Source: Tricholoma matsutake (taxonomy: Eukaryota; Basidiomycota; Agaricomycetes; Agaricales; Tricholomataceae). Taken from it: a DNA stretch of 64,000 nucleotides. The notes beneath the pieces are model-generated. The model was not told the DNA's origin and searched no databases. It saw only the letters and a list, made by a program, of their open reading frames with translations. Shown here piece after piece: positions 32,119-44,138 of this stretch; position 1 is the first letter of the stretch; every line of letters begins with the position of its first letter. The stretch spans positions 8,184,001 to 8,248,000 of the forward strand of contig AP026543.1 of NCBI GenBank assembly GCA_026075535.2. Reading direction: 5' to 3'. The position numbers and the translations under genes are program-made.

Positions 32119-33258
32119 TGAGGATGATTTAGCACAAGTAGATGACTGTAGAAGTCAAGATACGTAGCGTGATAACAATAACAGACGGTCCCTTATCTCA
32201 ATTCCGGGTCCACCCGACACAGCCTCCAGACGCTCCGAGGGGGCAGGCAGGCCGCAAATCCTGCTGCCGATTGGGAGGGATGATTGAACCCAGTTCCAAA
32301 CACCTCAAGGGTGTGAGTGCCGGAGGTAAAGAGTCGGTGGTGAATAGCGGCCACCAGAGCGTCGACCTAGCCACCAGGGGGCACCATCGCCCGGCCCCTT
32401 TTAACGATGGTGTATTCCAATAGGTAGTCAGTGTAGCAGGTCTCTAGATGTAGAAACTCACACAGCATGGAGGTAGGAAGCCTCCCAGACGACCCACAAT
32501 CCAGTGAATATGTCCCTCCTCCTGAACCAGACCTCCCCCAGCTAAACGAATGCGATGACTTGGGCGAGCATTGAAGTAGGCATCCCACACCCACTCTAAG
32601 CCCCCATAGGGGCCCAGACTAGTCTTTCATTGCCAGCACTCACCTAACCAGGATCCTCGAAGCCCAGGAGAACGAGACGAATAGCAGACACTGTCAAAAA
32701 CAGTGACCGGGGCATCCACAGAGATCGGATGGACAGATCTCTTAGCAAATCAGGGCAGGCCTGGAGATGCCGAGAGCGTTCGTGATGGCGAAATCCGATC
32801 GAAAATCGGACCAAAATTGAAGTGTCGACGTCGCGTGCAACGTTGAGCAGAGGTGTTTACCACTATTTATGGTGGTTGTAACAAGTCAAGGAGCGATGCT
32901 TGTCGCTCCCTTCGTCCCTGGCTAGCTGGAGATGAGGAGAGGAAAGTTACATTCTGGCATGTCCCCTCGAAGTTTGAGTGGAACGTACACAAGATGGCTC
33001 ACGATGTAGCTACATCTACCAAGATCTCTGTGGGCAGACACCCGCAGACGTCTTTAGACTACCTTAAAAACCAGGTCGAGAAGGCCGTTTGTAAGGATTG
33101 GCACACCCGGTTCTCAGATCCGGCATATCATGGACGGCATTTCTACCAACTCAAACGAGTAGGTGGAAAACCGGTATTACCCTCGACTCACAAAGGTGGG
33201 CCCTGGCTGAAAGTTATGGGGAGCAACACTACGTTGACTTCCCGTTCAACTTGCATGA

Positions 33259-35513
33259 TTTTTTTTTTTTTTGTGGGGTCAACAATTTATGACGCGGGGC
33301 TCGATCGCAGTCCGCGGGTCAAGATACAAACAAGGTACTACTAAGACTACGCATTCCCTATGTCCGCATCCCACACCAGGTCCCTTGCAGAAGCCACGTT
33401 ACGGCGGGCGTACCAGCATTGTCCTCTCAGACAGGAAAGGCAATAATCTGTAGGGGAGGGGCCCCCCCCACAAAGGCTAGCCGTTAGTTCACCGTCTGGT
33501 GCTATCTCGGTCCCCCCGGCCACATATCCAACCGAAGTCAGATCAGGCGCAAGCAGCGTCAATTCACCGTAAGTCCTCCCTTGTGGGAAGAGTAACCGTC
33601 TTTCACCAGACAACGAGGGTTGACCACCCCAGGTGAGTGAGGTGGACCATCACTGTGTCCACGCACAAGTGACAGTGACGAGGCAGCTGGTTATTCACCG
33701 GAACTGCTGTAGCTGGTTATTCACCGGAGCTACTGTAGGTAGGGGGTCGAAGCCCCCCCCTCGAGCAAATGCTACTCTGAGCATGCACTCGGTGACATCA
33801 TCCCCCCCGCAGTGGGGGGAAGGTAAAGGGCGGCGACATATTGTCACCATCCCGACAACAGCCCTGGTGGGTGGTGAAGAGAAGGGGGGGGTCCCCTTCT
33901 TCAAGCTCGGCGTGGTCGTTGGCGGGGGCCACGAGGACGTCGACGCCGTTCCGGGGACAAGGGTTCCTCGGTTGGAGGCTCTGCCGCTGGTGGAGCAGAC
34001 TGAGCTGCCTGCATCGCCGCATAGGAAGCCTGGAAGGCTGCCGGAGACGTAAGGTCGAGGGGAGCTGATGCCGCGCGAAGCGACTCCATCATGCTCCCTG
34101 AAAATCGCCAGGTGGTGGTGAAGAGCTCCCACGCCATCTGACGCCAAGAGTTCCTGTCGTTGAGAGGAACTGCAGACACTCGGACGGTACCTACAAAGGA
34201 GGTCATCATGTCCAGTAGATGTAACATGGCATCAGAGGTGGCTTCGATTTCCAACCTCTGATCCCTAGATAACGGCACTTCGTCCTCCACCAGCTCAGGG
34301 ATGGGGGGCCAAGGCGGTAGCGGGGCAGGGGATGCCTCTGGATAAAGGAGCTCAGTGATGCCAAGCTCCTGTGAGTATATATCCTCCTTTGGGAGGCTAC
34401 GAGTCCAGCGCTTGTGTTCGACGTCGACACCCAGTGCCCATCATACACGATCGATCATTTTCCTCAAGGAAAGCCTAGGCCCCCCCTCGGCAAAAAGAAG
34501 AGCCTCTTGCATAGCAAGAGAGTCATCGTCGTCATCATCGTTAGGGTCGGAGAGGTCTTCTCCGGCCCATAGATCTCTAGCTGCCCTGAAAGCAGCTGCT
34601 ACCTCCGATTCGTCTTGGACGAACCGGGTGTCGTAGTCTTGGACGCCATCATCAAAGATGTCGCCCGTGATCAAAACGGGGTCGCGTAGACCCCGATGTG
34701 GTGGTTGTTGGCCTCTGGTTCGCCGTTTGGGCATTGAGAGTATATGCGTAAGTGCTAGTAGATGATGGTAAGAATCAAGATACGCAGCGTGGAATCGATA
34801 ATGGCTGGTCCCTTATCTACATTCTGGGTCCACCCGATCTAGCCTCCGAACGCTCCGAGGGGGCGAGCAAGCCGCACATCCTGCTGCCTAGTGGGAGAAG
34901 ATTGAACCCGGGTCATACCACCCTAGGAGAGTGAGCACCGGAGGTAGAGGGATGGTGGTGAGAAGCAGCCACCAAGGTGTAGGCCTAGCCGCTAGGGGGC
35001 ACCATCGCCCGGCCCCTTTTAATGATGGTGTATTCCAGCGGGTAGTCAGTATAACATGTCTCTAGTAGTAGAAACTCACAGAACATGGAGGCTGGAAGCC
35101 TCCCAGACGACCAGCAGTCCAGTGATAATGTCCCTCCTCCCTAAGCCAGACCTCCCCCACCTAGACGAGTGTGACGACTTGGGCGAGCATTGAAGCAGGC
35201 ATCCCACACCCACTCTAAGCCCCCAGAGGGACCTAGACTACTCTTTCATAGACAACACACACCTAGTCAGGATCCTCGAAGCCCAGGAGAACGAGATGAA
35301 TAGCAGCCATTGTCAAAAACAATGACCGGGGCATCCACAGAGATCGGATGGACGGATCTCTTAGCAAATCAGGGCAAGCCTGGAGACGCCGAGAGCGTTC
35401 GTGATGGCGAAATCCGATCGAAAATCGGACCAAAATTGGAGTCTCGACGTTGCTACCAACATCGAGCAGGAGTGTTTACCACTGTTTATAGTGGTTGTAA
35501 CAAGTCAAGGAGC
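33259..35513 (-). mobile_element. Full-length MPK element, lineage B
   Basis: 2.26 kb minus-strand copy with poly(T) at 33259-33272 directly after TTGCATGA of LINE copy E. The 5' end at 35513 abuts the interior of another MPK copy (GGCATGGCAAGAGAGTC) and not the rest of the LINE, and no duplication is found. The right flank was therefore replaced, probably by recombination between MPK copies. Confidence 0.85.
33901..34734 (-). pseudogene. MPK protein, lineage B, with one nonsense codon
   Basis: Reads MPKRRTRGQQPPHRG to KMIDRV, then has a TGA (34443-34441) where the other B copies have a CGA arginine codon (RVRWALGV). The frame is open again after this, through ELVEDE, WRQMAWELFTTTWR and RRRRPRGPRQRPRRA. 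A single C to T change explains the stop; otherwise it matches the 21878 copy closely. Confidence 0.85.
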
Positions 35514-36363
35514 GGCATGGCAAGAGAGTCGTCGTCGTCATCATCGTTAGGGTCGGAGAGGTCTTCCCCGGCCCATAGATCTCTAGAGAGAGTGTGTGTT
35601 AGTGCTAGTAGATGATGGTAAGAATCAAAATACGCAGCATGGAATCGATAACGGCTGGTCCCTTATCTACATTCTGGGTCCACCCGATCCAGCCTCCGAA
35701 CGCTCCGAGGGGGCGAGCAAGCCGCACATCCTGCTGCCTAGTGGGAGAAGATTGAACCCGGGTCATGCCACCCTAGGAGAGTGAGCACCGGAGGTAGAGG
35801 GATGGTGGTGAGAAGCGGCCACCAAGGTGTAGGCCTAGCCGCTAGGGGGCACCATCGCCCGGCCCCTTTTAACGATGGTGTATTCCAGCGGGTAGTCAGT
35901 ATAACATGTCTCTAGTAGTAGAAACTCACAGAACATGGAGGCTGGAAGCCTCCCAGACGACCAGCAGTCCAGTGATAATGTCCCTCCTCCCTAAGCCAGA
36001 CCTCCCCCACCTAGACGAGTGTGTCGACTTGGGCGAGCATTGAAGCAGGCATCCCACACCCACTCTAAGCCCCCAGAGGGACCCAGACTACTCTTTCATA
36101 AACAACACTCACCTAGTCAGGATCCTCGAAGCCCAGGAGAACGAGACAGATAGCAGCTATTGTCAAAAACAATGACTGGGGCATCCCCGGGGATCGGATG
36201 GACAGATCACTTAGCAAATCAGGGCAAGCCTGGAGACACCAGGAGCGTTCGTGATGGTGAAATCCGATTGAAAATCGGACAAGAATTGCAGTCTCGACGT
36301 TGCTACCAACATCGAGCAGGAGTGTTTACCACTGTTTATGGTGGTTGTAACAAGTCAAGGAGC
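35514..36363 (-). mobile_element. MPK element, internally deleted fragment
   Basis: It begins with 70 bp of the acidic ORF region (CATGGCAAGAGAGTC...ATCTCTAG), then jumps to the leader just upstream of the start codon (AGAGAGTGTGTGTTAG), and runs to the 5' end at 36363. About 200 bp around the start codon are missing. It has no poly(T) of its own and lies head-to-tail with the copy at 33259. Confidence 0.8.
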
Positions 36364-37104
36364 ATTTTTGCCTCGACGGGGAATACCAATGCTGGTGCCT
36401 GGGTCCCGACATTCAAACTCGAGACCACTTACTATGCGTCTGCCCCAAGGTGGATCGCAAAGAAACTCGTGCAAGCCCTGACTCCGTCGAGGGCCTCCAT
36501 GAATTCATGGACAACAACCCGGTCCTCGGGTCGTTCAACTCACTTGCGTGGGATCCAGGATAGGTTGTGCGCGCAGGGTGTATGACCCCCGTCTGGTTCT
36601 GGCTAGTGTTATCAGTATGTTCGGGTGGCCGTAGGGCGCCAGACGAGTCCGTTAACCCTCATAAAGGGGGCCCACCCGTGTTCAGGAGCGACTGTCAGGG
36701 AGGGGGGACACGAAACTAGGTACTGGTTCGGGGAGGCGCCTGAGCGCTTCCAGATCCTATGTCGGTTATGCGTTATGGTGACCCCAGTCGACTACGCTTT
36801 CCTTTCCGAGCTGAGAGGCTCATGTCGGGGCGGCAGTTTCCCCTAAATCTTGCACACATACCCGTAGAGTCTCGGGGAACACCACATCGTCATGTCCGGA
36901 TTGTCAGTATGCCACCACTGGCAAGTCCGTTTACTCGATAAAGGGGGCCCCCTTAGTAGTCATTGCAGCTATCCAGGTGGTTGGTGTGAGGATTAGGAGG
37001 AGGAGGACTTGGGCTGGGCGTAGTGTACTCTCTTTGTATGTCTCTACCGCGGACTGCGATCAGGCGGCGCGTTATAAACTTTTGACCCAAGAAAAAAAAA
37101 ATAA
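36364..37104 (+). mobile_element. LINE, 3' end only
   Basis: Starts at the LDGEYQCWCLGPDIQ codons of ORF2 (about 36370), reaches the TAG at 36561-36563, the 3' UTR and an A-rich tail at 37089-37104. It is followed without a gap by endonuclease sequence of another LINE (copy H), so it interrupts that copy. The first 6 bases (ATTTTT) are unassigned. Confidence 0.85.
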
Positions 37105-37279
37105 TAACATCTATTCAGATAGCCAACACTCAGCCATCACGCTCTTATTCGAGAACGTCATGACAATCCCACACTTACACTTCATGTGTGGCGATTTCAC
37201 CGTGAGGCATGCCTCCTGGGATCCCCAGGGGCCTGAACACGCAATCCATGCTGACCACTTAGTGGAAATGGTTACGGCA

Positions 37280-39514
37280 TTTTTTTTTTTTTTTTTTTTT
37301 TTTTTTGGATCAGAATTTATAACGCGGGGCTCGAGCGCAGTCCGCGGAGCAAGGTACAAACTTGGGTACTACTTTATCTACGCGTTCCCCTCGCCCATAT
37401 CCCACTCAGGTCCCCGTTTTAGCCACCTTTAGGCGGGCAGTTCCACAGACATTGGCCTCTCAGCCAGGAAAGGCAATAATCTGGAGGGGGCGCCCCCCCC
37501 TCCCGAAGTTAGCCATTAGATCGCCCTCTGGAGCAGACGGTCCCCCAGCCACATGTCCAACCAAGGTCAGACCAGGCGCAGCAGTGTCAATTCACCGTAA
37601 ATCCCCCCTTGTGGGAGGAATAACCGTCTGCGTTTTTCCAGCCAACGAGGATTGACCACCCCAGACGAGTGAGGTGGACCATCACCGTGTTGTGCACGAG
37701 TGACAGTAATGAGGCGGGTGGTTGTTCACCTGGTTATTCACCGTGACCGCCGTAAGTAGGGGGCCAAGACTCCCCTCGAGCAAATGCACCCATGTGCACG
37801 CACTCGATGACATCGTCCCCCCCGCAGTGGGGGGAAGGTATAGGGAAGCGACAACATGTCACCATCCCGATAATGGCCACCAGTTACTTGGTGCCGTGAA
37901 TGTAGAGGGGGATAGCCCTCTGTACTAGTTGCGGCGCTGCTGTCCACGAGGACCACGAGGACGACGGCGCCGTGCTGGGGACGAGGGTTCCCCAGATTGA
38001 GGCTCTGGTTGAGCGGTGTGCACCGCCGCGTAGGAAGCCCGGAAGGCTGCCGGAGATGTGAGGTCGAGAGGTGTCGGAACGGCTGCTAGTTCCGCCGACA
38101 TCGTCTCAGATAATCGCCAGGTGGTCGTGAATAACTCCCAGGCCATTTGGCGCCATGCGTTCCTCTCTGCAGGGGGAACGGCGGACGTACGGACGGTACC
38201 AACGAACATGGTCATCGCGTCGAGTTGGTGTAGCATGGCATGAGAGGTGGCTTCGATTTCCAGCCTCTCATTCACAGATAACGGCGCTTCGTCCTCCACC
38301 AGCTCAGGGATGGGGGGCAAAGGCGGTAACGGGGCAGGGGATGCCTCCGGATAGAAGAGCTCGGCCATGCCGAGCTCCTGTGAGTACATGTCCTCGCGTT
38401 CGAGACTGCGAGTCCATCGTTTATGTGCGACATGGACGTCCTGCGCCCACAGCACACGGTCTATCGTTTGCCTCGAGGCCAGCTTGGGGCTGCTCTCGGC
38501 GTAATTGAGGGCCTCTTGCATAGCAAGAGAGTCCTCGTCATCCTCAGGGTCGGAGAGGTCTTCTCCAGCCCATAGATCTCTAACTGCCCGTAGGGCAGTA
38601 GCTACATCCGGATCGTCTTGATCGTACCGGGTGTCGTAGTCTTGGACGTCATCATCAAAGATGTCGCCCGTGATCAGAACGGGGTCGCGTAGACCCCGAT
38701 GTGGTGGTTGGACTCTGGTTCGCCGTTTGGGCATTGAGAGAGTGTGTGTTAGTGCTAGTAGATGATGGTAAAAATCAAAATACGCAGCGTGGAATCGATA
38801 ACGGCTGGTCCCTTATCTACATTCCGGGTCCACCCGATCCAGCCTCCGAATGCTCCGAGGGGGCGAGCAAGCCGCACATCCTGCTGCCAAGTGGGAGAAT
38901 GTTGAACCCGGGTCATGACACCCTAGAAGAGTGAGCACCGGAGGTAGAGAGTTGGTGGAGAATGGCGGCCACCAGGGTGACGACCTAGCCGCCAGGGGGC
39001 ACCATCGCCCGGCCCCTTTTAACGATGGTGTATTCCAACGGGTAGTCAGTGTAGCATGTCTCTAGTAATAGAGACTCACAGAGCATGGAGGCTAGAAGCC
39101 TCCCAGACAACCAGCAATCCAGTGATAACGTCCCTTCTCCCTAAGCCAGACCTCCCCCAACTAAACGAGTGTGTCGACTTGGGCGAGCGTTGAAGCAGGC
39201 ATCCCACACCCACTCTAAGCCCCCAGAGGGACCTAGACTACTCTTTCATAGACAACACACACCTAGTCAGGATCCTCGAAGCCCAGGAGAACGAGATGAA
39301 TAGCAGCCATTGTCAAAAACAATGACCGGGGCATCCACAGAGATCGGATGGACGGATCTCTTAGCAAATCAGGGCAAGCCTGGAGACGCCGAGAGCGTTC
39401 GTGATGGTGAAATCCGATCGAAAATCGGACGAAAATTGAAGTGTCGACGTCGCTTGCAACGTTGAGCAGAGGTGTTTACCACTATTTATGGTGGTTGTAA
39501 CAAGTCAAGGAGCG
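37280..39514 (-). mobile_element. Full-length MPK element (5' B-type, 3' A-type)
   Basis: 2.24 kb minus-strand copy; poly(T) 37280-37306, tail TGATCC, 5' end 39514. The duplication AATGGTTACGGCA is at 37267-37279 and 39518-39530. The leader and first 35 codons match lineage B, the rest lineage A. The breakpoint differs from that in the 754-2992 copy. Confidence 0.95.
37925..38734 (-). CDS. MPK element protein (269 aa, A with B-type start)
   Basis: Intact ORF. It starts MPKRRTRVQPPHRGLRD and GDIFDDDVQDYDTR like lineage B, then YDQDDPDVATALRAVRDLW and everything downstream as in lineage A. The hinge SPAPLPPLPPIPELVEDE, WRQMAWELFTTTWR and RRRRPRGPRGQQRRN are all preserved. Because it is an undamaged mosaic in a clean insertion with a perfect duplication, the mosaic RNA or cDNA formed before or during integration and not afterwards. 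Confidence 0.8.
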   Translation of the reverse strand: MPKRRTRVQPPHRGLRDPVLITGDIFDDDVQDYDTRYDQDDPDVATALRAVRDLWAGEDLSDPEDDEDSLAMQEALNYAESSPKLASRQTIDRVLWAQDVHVAHKRWTRSLEREDMYSQELGMAELFYPEASPAPLPPLPPIPELVEDEAPLSVNERLEIEATSHAMLHQLDAMTMFVGTVRTSAVPPAERNAWRQMAWELFTTTWRLSETMSAELAAVPTPLDLTSPAAFRASYAAVHTAQPEPQSGEPSSPARRRRPRGPRGQQRRN

Positions 39515-39727
39515 TCGAATGGTTACGGCATTAGGCCTGACTAGAGCCCTACCAGTAGTGGAGGGCCCTACCCACTTCCCCCCTCAACAGGGTCTTCACC
39601 CCACGGTGATCGACCTGATGTTTGTACCTACAGATCTTAGATTTGTACTGTACTGTGAGATTGTACCTGAAGCCAGGGGGACGTCTGACCACGCTCCCCT
39701 GACGTTAGTGCTACCTGGCCCGGGCTC

Positions 39728-40248
39728 TTTTTTTTTTTTTTTTTGGATCAGAATTTATAACGCGGGGCTCGAACGCAGTCCGCGGAGCAGGGTACAAACT
39801 TGGGTACTACTTTATCTACGCATTCCCCTCACCCATCTCCTACTCAGGTCCCCGTTTTAGCCACTTTAGGCGGGCAGTGCCACAGACGTTGGCCTCTCAG
39901 CCAGGAAAGGCAATAATCTGGAGGGGGAGCCCCTCCCTCCTGAAGTTAGCGATTAGATCACCCACTGGAGCAAACGGTCCCCCAGCCACATGTCTGACTG
40001 AGGCCAGACCAGGCGCAGCAGTGTTAATTCACCGTAAATCCCCCCTTGCGGGAGGAATAACCGTCTGCATTTTTCCAGCCAACGAGGATTGACCACCCCA
40101 GACAAATGAGGTGGACCATCACCGTGTTGTGCATGAGTGACAGTAACGAGGCAGGTGGTTGTTCACCTGGTTATTCACCGTGACCACCGTAAGTAGGGGG
40201 CCGAGGCCCCCCTTGAGCAAATGCACACATGTGCATGCACTCGATGAC
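39728..40248 (-). mobile_element. MPK element, 3' part, cut by a LINE
   Basis: The 3' 521 bp of a minus-strand MPK (poly(T) 39728-39744, tail TGATCC) inserted in LINE copy H after CCCGGGCTC. It stops at CACTCGATGACT, where the poly(T) of reverse LINE copy A begins. The rest of this MPK should lie beyond LINE A and is not seen in the window. Confidence 0.85.
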
Positions 40249-41259
40249 TTTTTTTTTTTTTTTTTTGGGTCAAAGGTTTATAACGCGGCGCCCGATCGCA
40301 GTCCGCGGTAGAGACATACAAACAAAGTACACTACGCCCAGCCCAAGTCCTCCTCCTGCTGATCTTCGCACCAACCACCTGGATAGCTGCAACAACCACT
40401 AAGGGGGCCCCCTTTATCGAGTAAACGGACTTGCCAGTGGTGGCATACCGACAACTCGAGCTTGACGTCGTGTTCCACGAATCCCTACGGGTATGTGTGC
40501 AAGATTTAGGGGAAACTGCCGCCCCGACGTGAGCCTCTCAGCTCGGAAAGGAAGGCACATTTAGCGTAGAAGCCATAGCGCACAGCCGACAAAGGATCTG
40601 GAAGCGCTCAGGCGCCTCCCCGAACCAGTACCTAGTTTTGTGTCCCCCCTCCCTGACAGTCGCTCCTGAACATGGGTGGGCCCCCTTTATGAGGGTTAAT
40701 GGACTCGTCTGGTGCCCTACGGCCACCCCGACATACCGATAGCACTAGCCTGGACCAGACGAGGGTCATATGCCCTGCGCACACAACCTATCCTGGATCC
40801 CACGCGAGTGAGTTGAACGATCCTAGTGCAGGATTGTTGTCCATGCATTCGTGGAAGCCTTCAACAGAGTCTGGGCTAGCACGAGTCTCCTTGCGATCCA
40901 CCTTGGGGCAGACGCGTAGCAGATGGTCCCGAGTTTGTATGTCAGGACCAAGGCACCAACATTGGTATTCCCCGTCGAGGGACAGACGTTGGCGATACTC
41001 CCCTATAGGAGCGTGGCCAGTGATCATACGAGTTGTACGGGAAGTCAACGTAGTGTTGCTCCCCATAACTTTCAGCCAAGGCCCACCTTTGTGAGTCGAG
41101 GGTAATACCGGTTTTCCGCCTACTCCCTTGAGCTGGTAGAAATGCCGACCATGATACGCCGGGTCTGAGAACCGGGTGTGCCAATCCTTACAAACGGCCT
41201 TTTCGACCTGGTTTTGAAGGTAGTCTAAAGACGTCCGCGGGTGTCTGCCCACGGAGATC
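40249..41259 (-). mobile_element. LINE copy A (reverse), 3' end
   Basis: Poly(T) 40249-40266, 3' UTR, and the ORF2 C-terminus (stop at 40790-40788) up to the KISMGRHP-like codons, where it is interrupted by reverse LINE copy B. The C-terminal finger CWCLGPDIQTRDHLLRVC is intact. It is the outermost of three reverse LINEs stacked in this area. Confidence 0.9.
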
Positions 41260-42029
41260 TTTTTTTTTTTTTTTTTTTTGGATCAAAAATTTATAACGCG
41301 GCGCCCGGTCGCAGTCCGCGGTAGAGACGTACAAGCAGAGTACACTATGCCCAGCCCAAGTCCTCCTCCTGCTAATCTTCGCACCAACCACCTGGATAGC
41401 TGCGATGACCACTAAGGGGGCCCCCTTTATTGAGTAAATGGACTTGCCAGTGGTGGCGTACTGACAACCCGGACTTGACGATGTTGTGTTCCCCGATCCC
41501 TACGGGTATGAGTGCAAGATTTAGGGGAGATTGCCGCCCCGACGTGAGCCTCTCAGCTCGGAAAGGAGAGCGTAGTCGACTGGAATCGTCGCAACGTATA
41601 ACCGACAGTGGATCTGAAAGTGCTCAGGCGCCTCCCCGAACCGGTACCTGGTTTCGTGTCCCCCCTCCCTGACAGTCGCTCCTGAACACAGGTGGGCCCC
41701 CTTTATGAGGGTTAACGGACTCGTCTGGCGCCCTGCGGCCACCCCGACATACTGATAACACTAGCCAGAACCAGACGGGGGTCATACGCTCTGCGCGCAC
41801 AACCTATCCTGGATCCCACGCAAGTGAGTTGAATGACCCTAAAGCAGGGTTATTGTCCATGAATTTGTGGAAGCCTTCGACGGAGTCAGGGCTTGCACGA
41901 GTTTCTTTGCGATCCACCTTGGGGCAGACGCGTAGTAAGTGGTCTCGAGTTTGTATCTCGGGACCAAGGCACCAACATTGGTATTCCCCGTCGAGGGATA
42001 AACGTTGATGATACTCCCCTATGGGAGCA

Positions 42030-44138
42030 TTTTTTTTTTTTTTTTTTTTGGGTCAAAAGTTTATAACGCGGCGCCCGATCGCAGTCCGCGGTAGAGACAT
42101 ACAAACAAAGTACACTACGCCCAGCCCAAGTCCTCCTCCTGCTGATCTTTGCACCAACCACCTGGATAGCTGCAACGACCACTAAGGGGGCCCCCTTTAT
42201 CGAGTAAACGGACTTGCCAGTGGTGGCGTACCGACAACTCGAGCTTGACGATGTCGTGTTCCCCGAATCCCTAGGGGTATGTGTGCAAGATTTAGGGGAA
42301 ACTGCCGCCCCGACGTGAGCCTCTCAGCTCAGAAAGGAAGGCGTAGTCGGCGTCAAAGCCGTAACGCTCAACCGACAGAGGATCTGGAGGCGCTCAGGCG
42401 CCTCCCCGAACCAGTATCTAGGTTTGTGTCCCCCCTCCCTGACAGTCGCTCCTGAACACGGGTGGGCCCCCTTTATGAGGGTTAACGGACTCGTCTGGCG
42501 CCCTACGGCCACCCCGACATACCGATAACACTAGCTAGAACCAGACGGGGGTCATACGCCCTGCGCGCACAACCTATCCTGGGTCCCACGCAAGTGAGTT
42601 GAACGATCCTAGTGCAGGATTATTGTCCATAAATTCGTGGAAGCCTTCGACTGAGTCTGGGCTTGCGCGAGTTTCTTTGCGATCCACCTTGGGGCAGACG
42701 CGTAGTAAGTGGTCTCGAGTTTGTATCTCGGGGCCAAGGCACCAACACTGGTATTCCCCGTCGAGGGATAGACGTTGACGATACTCCCCTATGGGAGCAT
42801 GGCCAGTAATCATGCAAGTTGAACGGGAGGTCACCGTAGTGTTACCCCCCATAACTTTCAGCCAAGGCCCACCTTTGTGAGTCGAGGGTAAAACGGGCTT
42901 CCCACCTACTCCCTTGAGTTGGTAGAAGTGTCGTCCCCGGTATGCAGGATCTGCAAACCGGGTGTGCCAGTCCTTGCAAACGGCCTTCTCGACCTGATTT
43001 TTAAGGTAGTCTAAAGACGTCCGCGGGTGTCTGCCCATGGAGATCTTGGTAGATGTAGCTACATCGTGAGCCATCTTGTGTACGTTCCACTCGAACTTCG
43101 AGGGAACGTGCCAGAATGTAACGTTCCTCTCCTCGTCTCCGGATAGCCAGGGACGGAGGGAGCGACATGCGTCCAGAGCAAAGATTTGCTCAGAGCGGGG
43201 TTTGGGATCAATTATGGACTCAATGCCCACAGTAGAATCCGAGAATATCACCAACTTTCTGCATCCTCTGCTGCAAGCAGCTGAGACGCCCAGTTGGAGA
43301 GCGAAGAGTTCGACCTCTGGGGGGGTTCTCCTCCCAGAGGCTGAGACAACGCGATCGACCTGCTCTCCCTGTCCAAAGACAAGAGCGCAGGCGACAGCCT
43401 GAAATTTGGCATCTGTGGGCACTGAGGCGTCCACTGCAACGACGAGAGTGTCGTCCTTGACCAGGGCAGAAGCCCAGGCCTTATCGAGGTCACTCCTGTA
43501 GGTATTCCTCGCCCCATCCTCCTTAGAGGTGGGACGATGAGAGGAGAAGCGAGTGGGGAATAAATCCTTAACTCTGTTTCCAGGTGTGTTTTCTTCCCCG
43601 AAGGGGTCGAACTCATCGCCTGGTACCAGGGCCAAAGCTGCAGCCGAGGCGACAGATGGACCTTGCAGGTTCAGTGTGTCAAGCACGTTCCCCCCCCAGA
43701 GTCCAAGCTCATGAGAGTGGGTGGTGCCGACATGATTAGGCCCTAAGATCGCTCTTAGGGGGTGTGATGGAGCCAGTAAAGGGGTTCTGAATACCCCTCT
43801 GTCGACTAAACGACGCAGTAACAGCTGCATAGGCAGCAGTCCTGCGATACTCTCCAAACCACCAATAGGGGTAGTACGGAATGCACCAAGGATCCAGCGA
43901 GCAGCAATAGACTGCACCTGGGCCAATGTTTTGATGACACCTTTGACGCGAGCGCCTTTGAAGTGCCATAATCTGAGTCCATATGTCATAATAGGTACGA
44001 CGCACGAACGGTAGAGAAGGCGCTTCTGCATAGGGGTTAACCCTCTGACAGAATTGCCGAGCATCCCCATCGCCCTCGCAGTGGTGAGGGCTTTGGTGGA
44101 GTAGAACCGTGTATGCTCCTTGAAGGAGAGTTTTCGGT
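42030..44138 (-). mobile_element. LINE copy C (reverse), 5'-truncated
   Basis: A 2.1 kb truncated LINE inside LINE B: poly(T) 42030-42049, 3' UTR, and ORF2 from its stop (42574) to DRKLSFKEHTRF, where it is truncated at about 44138. Same orientation as A and B. The 13 bp duplication CCCTATGGGAGCA confirms one insertion event. Confidence 0.95.
42574..44138 (-). pseudogene. LINE copy C, ORF2 C-terminal part (RNase H, finger)
   Basis: Open from the truncation to its TAG. It encodes the end of RT, RNase H (VVAVDAS, EVELFALQ, FSDST, HKMAHDVA) and the finger CWCLGPEIQTRDHLLRVC. No RT active site is included. The frame continues by chance into LINE B sequence on its right, giving a longer chimeric reading frame that begins MAESNGKQHH; that start is not biological. 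Confidence 0.85.

Larger units (their letters stand above)
29761..32895 (-). mobile_element. MPK element, divergent lineage C, with LINE inside
   Basis: Minus-strand copy inserted in ORF2 of LINE copy E. Poly(T) 29761-29785, 5' end at 32895, duplication CTTGTCGCTCCC at 29749-29760 and 32899-32910. After removal of the inner LINE (30568-31428) it is about 2.26 kb. The 3' UTR and leader resemble other MPK copies, while the ORF N-terminal half is unlike A and B. Confidence 0.95.
24230..33258 (+). pseudogene. LINE copy E, ORF2 (EN-RT-RNase H), split by insertions
   Basis: The most complete ORF2 in the window. Its pieces are 24230-24346, 26592-29760 and 32911-33258; leaving out the MPK insertions and one copy of each duplication, the frame is continuous with no internal stop for 1,211 of about 1,289 codons. 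The remaining end is lost at the MPK insertion at 33259. Residues by sequence: endonuclease N17, E43, D157/N159, D238-H239; RT YVDD at 683-686; RNase H D1005, E1045, D1069. This domain set is that of RNase H-bearing fungal LINEs (Tad1 group). It is interrupted but otherwise coding-intact, so its insertions are probably recent. Confidence 0.9.
37105..39727 (+). pseudogene. LINE copy H, ORF2 endonuclease fragment, split
   Basis: Endonuclease pieces 37105-37279 (IYSDSQHSAITLLFENVMT, CGDFTVRHASWD) and 39518-39727 (VVEGPTHFPPQQG, TSDHAPLTLVLPGPG). The conserved DFN is DFT here, which removes a catalytic-site asparagine. The piece is split by an MPK copy with the duplication AATGGTTACGGCA, and cut at 39728 by a second MPK copy. 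It is inactive. Confidence 0.85.
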
